From: Silene noctiflora
Lineage: Eukaryota; Streptophyta; Magnoliopsida; Caryophyllales; Caryophyllaceae
Length of the DNA: 24,176 nucleotides
Assembly (NCBI GenBank): GCA_009801015.1
Contig: VHZZ01002667.1
Span: 63,147-87,322 of the forward strand
Reading direction: 5' to 3'
Below the pieces are notes generated by a model that was not told the origin of the DNA, did no database searches, and saw nothing but the letters and a program-made list of their open reading frames with translations. Every line of letters starts with the position of its first letter. Position 1 is the first letter of the stretch. Both the position numbers and the translations under genes were made by a program. Shown here piece after piece: positions 1 through 8,115 of this stretch.

Positions 1-457
1 TGGTTGTGCCATTACTATGGCGACTGATTTGGCGACTGAAATCAGTCGCCAAATTGGCGACAGCCAAAGGAATGGCGACTGAAGTCAGTCGCCAAAACAG
101 AGTCCACAACTAGTAGCTACTGGATGTGGGAGGTCCCTGGCGACTATTTTGGCGACTGATTTCAGTCGCCAAATTGTCGACAGCAAAACAGAATGGCGAC
201 TGATATCAGTCGCCAATTTGGCGACTACCTATCCTCTCAGTCGCCAAATTGACGACTGACTTTCAGTTGCCAAATCTGTCATTTGGCGACTGATATAGCA
301 GTCGCCAAAATTAGCGACTGAAATCAGTCGCCCGAGTTGTAATTGGCGACTACTGTCCGCGACTGAGCACTGGCGACTAATTTCAGTCGCCAAATTGATA
401 TTGGCGACTGTTTTCAGTCGCTCATTTTAGTCGCCCGTTTACTTTTTTCTTGTAGTG
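1..457. mobile_element. Terminal part of a CACTA (En/Spm) DNA transposon
   Basis: Bases 442-457 read CTTTTTTCTTGTAGTG, the reverse complement of the classic plant CACTA terminus CACTACAAGAAAAAAG, so the element ends at 457 and continues off the left edge. Its last 450 bases are full of the heptamer GCGACTG and its reverse complement CAGTCGC, about nine of each. Many are paired as palindromes (GGCGACTGA, 2-4 bases, TCAGTCGCC). In En/Spm elements, dense subterminal repeats of this kind bind the element-encoded TNPA protein and are needed for transposition; that role is inferred here by analogy. The target duplication should be 3 bp, with GAC at 458-460 on this side, but the other end is outside the window. 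No transposase coding is visible. Confidence 0.85.
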
Positions 458-763
458 GACACTGTCTAAGTTTGACCCTGATGTTACTCTTGTATGATAA
501 ATTTAACTATACTGTGCACTTTATTATCGAATAATAATTAATTAAATAAATCGTGGTTGTACTAGAATTTGAAGTTAGGCGGAGCGAAAAACTTAGTGGG
601 GGCGAACGAGTAATGTTATATGAAAAAACTCGATTTTTTTTTGTAAAATTGTGACTAGAATTTGGAAATTTACAAATTACACAGCCTAAAGTGACGTGTG
701 CCCTTGCTACTTGCTAGCCCCGACGACTCGTTGTATTTCAGATGCCCATTTTTTTCCTACAAC

Positions 764-854
764 TTATATATCTAGCTCTAGTAGTAACTAATTCCTGGTT
801 CCGCCCTGCCCGTTAGTTTTTCTGTTTTCTATAGAACAATCTCAATTAGGGTTT
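764..854 (+). promoter_or_regulatory. Candidate core promoter and telo-box of the PPR gene
   Basis: A TATA-like stretch TTATATAT lies at 764-771, about 120 bases before the ATG at 891. An AGGGTTT telo-box, frequent near transcription starts of plant organelle-biogenesis and translation genes, lies at 848-854. Bases 458-760 hold no gene and nothing else that I can name. The frame of the PPR gene stays open back to 792, so part of this segment may be former coding sequence instead of leader. Confidence 0.35.
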
Positions 855-890
855 TCGAATCTTCAAATTCCCCTTAATCTCTTCCACCAA

Positions 891-2228
891 ATGATGTCTC
901 TTCATCGGCGACCTTCGATCGTCAATTTTAGCAGGCTATTCTCCGCCATGCTCAAACTTAAACGTCTCAAACCTCATACTACTGTCATTTATTTTTCTAG
1001 GCAACTTGAGTTATCTGGTACCCGACCTGATTCGTTTTCCATTGGGATCCTTGCTAATTGTTACTGCCACTTAGGCAGTATCGATTTTGGGTATTCTCTC
1101 CTTGCCAAGTCCCTTAAGCTTGGGTATCCCTTTGAGTCTAATTTAGTTCTATTTAACACGTTAATTAACGGCCTCTTTCACAATGACCGGCTTCCTGACG
1201 CTGTTAAGTTGTTGGATGTAGCCGTCGTTAAGCTTGGCATTCAACCAAGTGTAGTTACCTTTGGTACTATGGTCAAAGGTCTATGCAGGATTGGGGACAA
1301 TGCGGGCGCTCTCCTCTTGCTATGCCGAATGAAATCTATCCCCTCGAGTTGTAAGCCTGACATTGTCATCTATAGTACTCTTATCGATAGTCTTTCCAAA
1401 GACAAGTTGATTTCGGAGGCCCTCAAGCTCTTTTCAGTCATGAAATCTGAGGGCATCAGACCGAATGTGTACACATATACCTCATTGATACGTGGTATGT
1501 TCAATCTAGGCCGTAAGGGAGATGCTAAGGATATGCTGGTTGAGATGATGGATAACACTATTGCACCAGATGTTGCTACTTATAACATGCTAGTTGACAT
1601 GCACTGTAAGGACGGGATGATAGATGAAGCGGAAGTCATTTTACAGATAATGATTGAACGAGGTGTATCTCCTAATGTACACACTTATAATGCTCTATTG
1701 GATGGATATTGCTTAGTTGGCCAAATGGACAAGGCAAGGGATCTCATGGCTTTAATGGTACAAACTCACTGCCACCCTGACGTTGTGACTTATAATACTT
1801 TGATCAATGGATATGTTCAACTTAAAAGCATTAACAAAGCCCTTGAAATGTCTCAAGAAATGGTTGAGAAAGGGATTTCCCCTAATGTTGTGACCTATAA
1901 CACTCTGATAGATGGGCTGTGTAAATTTGATAGGATCCCAATGGCACGGCAGTTGTTCAACAACATGCAAACAGATGGAATAAAACCAAATGTTTGCACT
2001 TATGGTGCCCTATTGGACAGGCTATGTAAAAATGCACAACTTGATGAGGCGGTGGCATTGCTCTCCGACATGGAGTCTAATGGAGTTGCTCCTGATATTG
2101 TCATCTACAATATCCTAATTCTTAGCTTGTGTGAGGCTGGACAATTTAAAGGTGCTGAAAACCTTGTCTCTGATCTCCTGTCAAAGGGTTTGGTACCCAA
2201 TCAGAAAACTTATAATTCAATGATTTAA
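891..2228 (+). CDS. Rf-like (RFL) P-class pentatricopeptide repeat protein, interrupted by an in-frame stop
   Basis: The 445-codon frame is an almost unbroken run of about 35-residue PPR motifs, marked by repeats of the form P-(D/N)-V-x-T-Y-N-x-L-I-x-G-x-C (for example NVVTYNTLIDGLCK near residue 334). I count about eleven motifs before the stop and two beyond it, including degenerate ones. The N-terminal pattern resembles restorer-of-fertility-like proteins. P-class PPR proteins bind organellar RNA base by base through residues 5 and 35 of each motif and guide its processing or stability; RFL members act in mitochondria. No intron is needed, as usual for the family. Two oddities follow. The frame ends at TAA 2226-2228 in the middle of a motif, although PPR sequence continues in the same frame to 2495. 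The ATG at 891 falls inside the first motif, so no transit peptide is present. It is either a recent pseudogene or encodes a shortened product. Confidence 0.85.
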   Translation: MMSLHRRPSIVNFSRLFSAMLKLKRLKPHTTVIYFSRQLELSGTRPDSFSIGILANCYCHLGSIDFGYSLLAKSLKLGYPFESNLVLFNTLINGLFHNDRLPDAVKLLDVAVVKLGIQPSVVTFGTMVKGLCRIGDNAGALLLLCRMKSIPSSCKPDIVIYSTLIDSLSKDKLISEALKLFSVMKSEGIRPNVYTYTSLIRGMFNLGRKGDAKDMLVEMMDNTIAPDVATYNMLVDMHCKDGMIDEAEVILQIMIERGVSPNVHTYNALLDGYCLVGQMDKARDLMALMVQTHCHPDVVTYNTLINGYVQLKSINKALEMSQEMVEKGISPNVVTYNTLIDGLCKFDRIPMARQLFNNMQTDGIKPNVCTYGALLDRLCKNAQLDEAVALLSDMESNGVAPDIVIYNILILSLCEAGQFKGAENLVSDLLSKGLVPNQKTYNSMI

Positions 2229-2495
2229 GGCCTTAAGGGGTACTGCAAATGGGGTCTTATGAGTAAAGCTATAGAGCTCCTCAACAGAATGAACCAAGTT
2301 GGTTGCCATCCTGATGATCTCACTTATAACACACTTATTAGAGGATTCATTGTCAACGACGATATGCCAAATGCATTACGATATCGATATATAATGGTTA
2401 GCATGGGATTTGAAGCTGATGCTAGCACTGTGTCATTGTTCCTTGACCATTTATCTCATGATAACCCCGAGTTCCTACAAAAGTTTTTAAGTTGA
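2229..2495 (+). pseudogene. Severed C-terminal part of the same PPR gene
   Basis: This segment is in exactly the same frame as 891-2225 and continues the PPR array after the TAA. The rest of the broken motif reads GLKGYCKWGLMSKAIELL, then comes a further motif containing DDLTYNTLIRGF and a non-repeat tail that stops at TGA 2493-2495. An internal ATG at 2259 could give a 78-residue product, but it starts mid-motif and is unlikely to be a separate gene. Without the stop, the whole frame from 891 would encode 534 residues besides the stop position, within the usual RFL size range. One base change from a lysine codon (AAA to TAA) would suffice to explain the stop. Confidence 0.75.
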
Positions 2496-3389
2496 CACTT
2501 GACAGCACGATGGTTACTTCTTCTGAATTTGGTTTGTGTGTTTTTGTGCGTTTGTGTATGCTTGGATCTGAATTTTCCCATCGCCGATTCAAGGTTTATT
2601 TTTGCCATCACTCCTATGTGTATTATGCTATCTAATGTCGAACAAGGTCGGATGACGGTTCTATCTCATTGTTTTTTGAATCCTGATATTTATCTTTTGA
2701 TAACATGGCGTTGCTCGAGTTCAATTTGATGCTGGAATATGGGCCATTCAGGTAAATTTTTGTGAAGTTGAGGTCATTGTTTACTTACATCAAAATGTTA
2801 TCACTCAAGCTTCAAATTGTGTAGATGCGTGATTTTAAAAAGGAAAAACACAGCACACTTTGATTATTAAATTTTGTGATCATTGTTGTTTACTGATCTT
2901 TCAATCAGTATTCCTCATCAGAAGCTCTCTTTTTTTGCTGTGTACATGTTAATCCTTCAATAGAATTACATTCCGAGTTTTGTTTTAAAAAGAATTTTAT
3001 GTCGATAAGAGACATACCCTTAAATCATGTGTGAAACTATCATACATGATTACTGTATCGTCTGATCCCATTCATATGATGCAGGAGAGTCAGGTTCTAT
3101 TCAGATTTCCAAATAATAGTGATGGTCGCATGTCTGCTGTAAGCCTGTTACTTGTCATAAATAGTCCGTCACCTTTGGCGAGTTGTCAAAAGCAGCTTTC
3201 ATCTTTCACTATTTTGCATATGCAGCCAAATGAGAGAGCATCAAACACCAGAGCTTCTGGCTGAAGGTTTGTGAAAAAATCAGAGTAAATTGCCTTCTTT
3301 TCTCTTTCACATCTTTGCGATTAGGTCCAAGAGTCTAACAGCAAAGTTCTTTTTTTTTTTTTCTATCTGATGGGTGCAGCTCAATCAAA
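2496..3389. other. Intergenic region between the PPR gene and the WAK relic
   Basis: This AT-rich stretch holds short open frames (2499-2729, 3031-3264) with no domain, repeat or signal that I recognise. The first part is probably the 3' untranslated region of the PPR gene. A run of T at about 3350-3361 precedes the kinase relic. Any extracellular half of the relic is too decayed to recognise here. Confidence 0.5.
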
Positions 3390-4100
3390 GAAGATCACGA
3401 AAAACAAAAAGCGCAAGAATTTGATTCAAAGGAGTATTCCACTGAAAATGGTGGTGTTTTGTTGGAAAAACAAATTGTTTTACGCCAAGGCATCAAGAAT
3501 GCAACTAACATAAGAGCAGGACAGCTGAAAGTTGTATCCGAGGAAGACATCAAGAATGCAACTAACATTATGATCCAAATTCCAAATCTCATTGTTGCCA
3601 GTTTTTTTTGTGGGAATCGTCTACAAGGGCACCCTCTGTGACAGAATTGTAGCCATCAAAAGCCCTCAAGACCGTCAGTCGAAAAACAAATTTGTTGATG
3701 TGTCATGAGAATATGGTTAGATTTATGGGCGCTTGACTGCTGCCTTGAAACTTACATATCAAAGGTGGTTTATCAGTTCTTACCAAGGAGCAAAAACCTT
3801 CATACTGGTAACTATATGGCACTTCAGAAATCTCTGAAATGGAGCAATCACTTGATAGTTGCTATTACCGTTGCTTATGCTCTTCCTTATATTTATACTG
3901 CCTTCTTAAAGCCAATTGCTCACAGGGTGCCAAGTCACCTGGCATACTACTCGACGTGTAAGTTTGGGCCAAGTTGGCAAACCCGGGCTACTCGGTAACC
4001 ATTACTCCATGGAAGAAATATTGAAGGCGGCCAATTCGCAGTACTCCAGGAGTCCGGGTATATTGGCCCAGAATACCGTGAAACGAAGGAAGTAACTATG
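3390..4100 (+). pseudogene. Decayed wall-associated kinase (WAK) relic, kinase part only
   Basis: Translated pieces in order match a WAK cytoplasmic region. At 3408-3590 is a juxtamembrane segment with ENGGVLLEKQI and VVSEEDIKNATN, comparable to NGGLLLQQK and VELDKATD in the intact gene nearby. At 3601-3708, in another frame, GIVYKGTL and IVAIKSPQ correspond to the glycine loop and the ATP-binding lysine, ending at a TGA. At 3730-3930 CCLETYISKVVYQFLP, WSNHLIVAI and HR correspond to the hinge, helix E and the start of the catalytic loop, without the HRD aspartate. At 4056-4095 GYIGPEYRETKEVT matches the GY(L)DPEY activation-segment end. Frameshifts near 3600 and 3710, stops at 3706 and 3996, and a missing DFG aspartate show that it is dead. 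Nothing of the remaining C-lobe follows. It converges on the intact WAK gene, with about 180 bases between them. Confidence 0.8.
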
Positions 4101-4280
4101 CCAATGACAACAATCATTCCACGTTGAATGATTCCATAAAGCAACAATGTTTTGCAACAAAATCTTAATTGTTATTTTTGTTCTATTCATTCATATTTGT
4201 AACATGGATCTATTTCATACATCCGAGTATTTTCTTTTATACATTATCAAATCACTAAAACACCAAAGTTAGTCATTGTT

Positions 4281-6803
4281 TTACAATCTCCCCATCGAGT
4301 AATCTTGAATTTGAGAATTGGTCGACCAGTTCGAAGGGAACGAGTAATCTTCACTTGTATAAGGAGGCAAAACTTGATCGCGTGGGCTCAATGTAATATC
4401 TTTCGATGTTTCCTCATCAACCTCGGGAAGTTTCTTTTGATTTACGACTATTTTGTGATGTTGGCTAATCATCTCCAACTCCAGAAAGACTTCTCTCATT
4501 GTTGGCCTAAGCTTTCCGTCCATGTTCAAAGACCTTTTAGCGAGGTTGGCAACGGTATGGATATCGTCTTTGTTGCCCTCCTTAGCAACCCGGGTATCCA
4601 AGATATCATACAAGTCAGAATTTTCCATGGCGGATAGAAACCATGACACTAGGCTTTTCCCAGCGTAGGCTTCACTGGGAAGAATGGCTTTCAGTCCTGT
4701 CAAAAGTTCTACCAGGACTACCCCAAATCCGTAGACATCACTCTTTTCGGTGAATTGGTGCGATCGGAAATATTCGGGATCTAGATAACCAAATGTGCCC
4801 TGAACACGAGTAGTTAAATGTGTTTGATCAATAGCTATGGATCTTGAGCTCCCGAAATCAGACAACTTTGCTCGATACTTAGCATCAAGAAGTATGTTGG
4901 AGGTTTTGATGTCTCTATGAAATATGGGATTTGAGGATGATGAATGTAAGTAGTTAAGTGCTCCTGCCACATCAATAGCAATCTGTATACGCATTTCCCA
5001 TGTGAACGGGAATCCTTCACTGGAATCATATATAAACCTCGAAAGAGTGCCATTTGGAACAAATTCGTAAACTAATAAAGGGATTTCCGTCTCTAAGCAA
5101 CATCCTAATAACTTGACTATATTTCTGTGATTAATTTGGGACAAAATCACCATCTCATTGATGAATTCACCCACATGGCTCTGGCCAACCTTCTTAGATT
5201 TCTTAATCGCAACAAGATTACCATCACTCAACATACCCTTATAAACCGTACCTTGGCCTCCTTGACCGAGGATACGGTCATCATTGAAGTGGTCAGTCGC
5301 TTTATCTAGCTCGACAATCGTGTAAAGTCTTGTGTTTTCTATCATCCCTTCTGTAGATGACATTTTTTGTTGCAACAACAACCCACCATTCCTTTTAAAA
5401 TTGATTGCTTTCTCCACAACTTCTTTTCTTCTTTTTGCTAAGATGAATAGCCAATATCCACCTGCGAGAAAGAGTACCGTTCCCAAGCCTATGCCGAGTC
5501 CTGCAAATCACCCAATGAACATGCTAAGAAACAACAATAATCACAATAACATTATCCCAGTGCTTAGATGACGCCCACAAATTGTGGGTAAGGAGGAAAC
5601 ATGTTATGAAACATTTCGAGGAAATACTATTTACCTAGAGGTAACGCCAATTTCAAGTTCTTGGGGGAACAGCCAGTGCCATTTTTCATTCCATCTCCAT
5701 TGAAACCGCTTGGGCAATAACATTGATAGCTTCCGATGGTGTTTGTGCAAGCCATAGAACAAGGATTATTTGCTCCTTTGCATTCATTGATATCTAGGAA
5801 TACCACAATGAACATGTATTAGGCAACGATAAATAAAAATAAGTTTACCAATTCTCATCTGTCTTTTAGGAGACTAACCTGTACAACCAGGGGCGAGATA
5901 AGGATTGCCCTCGAACCCTGGAAGACACTTGCAGCGATAGCCATAAACATTCAATTCCTGATCTAGATCAATGCAAGATGAGTTTTGTTTGCATACATAT
6001 GTATCCGGCTTCTTTTGAGCTTCAGCGCACGTACCATTAGCTATAAACCAGTCCAGCACACCAGGCAATTGTCGGGTCTTGTTAAAATAATCAGGGTCTT
6101 CAAGATCAATGGCTCGACGAAGCTTCAAGCTTGAGCGTTTAGACAGCAAAGAAAAGGCACACTTAGCAGAGGTGACATTTGTGTCATATATGATCTTCTC
6201 TAAGGTAGCATTCAAATCCTGTAACCCCTTTGGCAGCGAAGCTTCGCAACATCCTATGCCAGAGCAGGTATCATCAAACAAATCCGCTTCTTCAGTACAC
6301 AGGGCAACACAACTAGTTACTTTTTGGCCTGTTCTTGTGTTTGCCCTAAGCAATCCATAGTGATGACAACCAATGACTATGAACGCGTTGGCAGTGCTCG
6401 AAATAGCATAAGGTTTGCCTATCCCATGATAATAACCCCAATTATTTACACCAGGACTTTCTTTTCCTTGAGAATTGCAGGTTCGAGCAAGTGTGGAGAA
6501 CGTAATTAATATCTCAGTCTCGGAAATGCCTAAAATTACAGAGTAATTAGTCACATACCGAGCAAAGGTTGTACCATTTTCGGTGATACAGTTGATGACA
6601 TAGTCTTCAGACAAGGCACATCCTTTGCCTATGCCAAAAGGGTATGGAATTGACACATTTCCACACTTGGCTGGACATCCCGGGATTTGAGCGTTGGAAG
6701 CCGTGAGCATAGTAGCTGGCTCCGACAGTGAGGTGCATCCTAGAAATCGAAAAGATGCTAGAAACCATACCCATGTAATGAAACCTAACCAAACTGTACT
6801 CAT
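4281..6803 (-). CDS. Wall-associated receptor-like kinase (WAK/WAKL), three exons, 767 aa
   Basis: Exons on the minus strand are 6803-5879, 5793-5635 and 5500-4281. They join in phase (925+159+1220 bases) across GT-AG introns. Residues 1-28 are a hydrophobic signal peptide. Around 43-100 lies a galacturonan-binding GUB_WAK domain (CPAKCGNVSIPYPFGIGKGC). Residues 280-350 hold Cys-rich EGF-like modules, with the calcium-binding signature DINEC opening exon 2 and GSYQCYCPSGF. Residues 363-383 are the transmembrane helix, followed by a basic stop-transfer. The Ser/Thr kinase has GQGGQG (about 440), VAIK with Lys461, HRD with Asp558, DFG with Asp576 and GTFGYLDPEYF, so all catalytic residues are present. 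WAKs sit in the plasma membrane, bind pectin or oligogalacturonides, and signal in cell expansion and defence. Length and the intron before the EGF module are typical. The ligand and exact subfamily cannot be told. Confidence 0.93.
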
Positions 6804-6839
6804 TTCTGTACTACTACTGTAAGTTCTGTAAATTTGTAA

Positions 6840-6847
6840 GTATATAC
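6840..6847 (-). promoter_or_regulatory. Candidate TATA box of the WAK gene
   Basis: The palindromic stretch GTATATAC lies about 37-44 bases upstream of the WAK start codon at 6803. If it is used, the 5' leader would be very short, about 10 bases. Other AT-rich TATA-like stretches exist around 6975-6990, so the assignment is tentative. Confidence 0.25.
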
Positions 6848-7654
6848 AGTAGCAGATTATGAAGCATTAACTGCGTCAAATCAAAGTTTCATAATCAGTA
6901 AAGAGAGAATATAGAATAATGGATCCATGTGATCTTGAGTTCAATTTAATCAGAGTTTCACACACAATAATATAACATATATATATAAAAAACATTATCA
7001 TATAACATATTGTAATATAAAACAGGAACATATAGGTGCGTGAAATGAAATTATGGGGAAAACCATTAAAAAAATTGACTTCATTTGTTTGTGGTATGAG
7101 TATTAAATTTGCCTCAAAGTCTCATTTCAGACGGGGGATATCCGTCTTGATCCTTTTACAATAAAATGTGAACATTTTCTGAGAAAAATTACCACCGGTT
7201 TATTGTTAAAAAGTGACAATTCTAATTATAACGTCTTTTTTATCATTAAATGATCATTTTTTTATCGTAAAATACCGATATTTTCACGTCTTTAAGTTAA
7301 AACGATTGAATTTGTGTTAAATTTGGGTATCATGACAATCTAACAACTAGTTGTGTGAAAAGACCAACTGTTTGTCAAAAAGACGACAAAAGAGATTAGT
7401 ATGTTGTCAACAAGAGCAGCAAATGGTAGATTAGACTTTTAATTTATTAATCTTGTAATTAATTAATTAATCTTCACATGATTTGTATTTTAATAGTATT
7501 GGTTTTTCAAAAAAAAAAAAAAATTACTAACATCAGCAAAAGACTTTTTGGGTAATGGAACAAAACACAGCTCAGACATAATTTTTTAGATTAAGGAAAC
7601 AAAAGATGGCAAATTCCAGAACATGTTGGACATAGAATACATTATCTTCACAAA
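6848..7654. other. AT-rich WAK upstream region
   Basis: No gene is visible. It holds homopolymer runs (A run near 7508-7521), TTAATTAATTAATTAA around 7455-7472, and a small palindrome AGACGGGGGATATCCGTCTT at about 7128-7148. The CCGTCTT part of that palindrome recurs in the inverted-repeat element just downstream. The palindrome may be a fragment of a related element, but I cannot define ends. Confidence 0.4.
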
Positions 7655-7812
7655 TTCTGACGAAGGTATCCGTCTTAAACCTTAAGACGAGTCAAATACA
7701 TACCAAATCGCACGGCAAGTTGCCTCGGAAATGACAAAAAAAATTCTCTATAAACACCACGTGGTAGTATTTGACCCGTTTTAAGATTTAAGAAGGATAC
7801 TCCGTCTTAAGC
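7655..7812. mobile_element. MITE-like element with about 35-bp imperfect terminal inverted repeats
   Basis: The left arm 7665-7699 (starting GGTATCCGTCTTAAACC) and the reverse complement of the right arm 7767-7801 (starting AGTATCCTTCTTAAATC) agree at about 30 of 35 positions, and the similarity extends a few bases outward with indels. The intervening sequence is about 70 bases and non-coding, so the whole can fold into a long hairpin. Exact ends and target duplication are unclear, so no superfamily is assigned. A 14-bp identical piece (AGGATACTCCGTCT, 7794-7807) recurs at 16089-16102, suggesting a dispersed family. Bases 7813-8115 hold no gene and are probably the 3' flank of the next gene. 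Confidence 0.6.
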
Positions 7813-8115
7813 AAGACTTATTGATGTATTATCTTTTGCTTACCAAATGAGTTAATCAACACAGTAGAGAAACAAAAATGATTACTACTCCGGCGACAAT
7901 TTACGACACAGTAAATATTCTGTACATAACTTGGTACTAGGACCAATCACCAGAGGACCCAGAACCTCATATTCACAGTCATTGGGCAACATCATCAAAA
8001 CCTTCAATTTACACCTTTATAGGACCCGTCCAGTAGTACGAAGCCAAGATCGAGAAATTTTCCCGTCATAATCCTTTGCCGTCGACAAACCTGATTCTGT
8101 TCATGAGTTGTAATA

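Noticed and set aside
1..440. Regularly repeated GGCGACTGA/TCAGTCGCC blocks that could suggest a CRISPR array
   Set aside because: The repeats are short, inverted relative to one another and irregularly spaced, no cas genes exist, and the block ends in a CACTA transposon terminus in a plant genome.
2226..2228. Programmed stop readthrough or RNA editing restoring the PPR frame
   Set aside because: No readthrough context is evident, and organellar-type editing does not act on nuclear transcripts. A nonsense mutation is the simpler explanation.
2259..2495. Separate 78-aa gene after the PPR frame
   Set aside because: It is in frame with the upstream PPR and begins in mid-motif, so it is the severed tail of that gene.
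2499..3264. Open frames at 2499-2729 and 3031-3264
   Set aside because: No domain, composition or splice support. They look like chance frames in untranslated or intergenic DNA.
4305..5571. Plus-strand frames opposite the WAK kinase exon
   Set aside because: They are antisense shadows of a gene with all kinase motifs in the minus frame.
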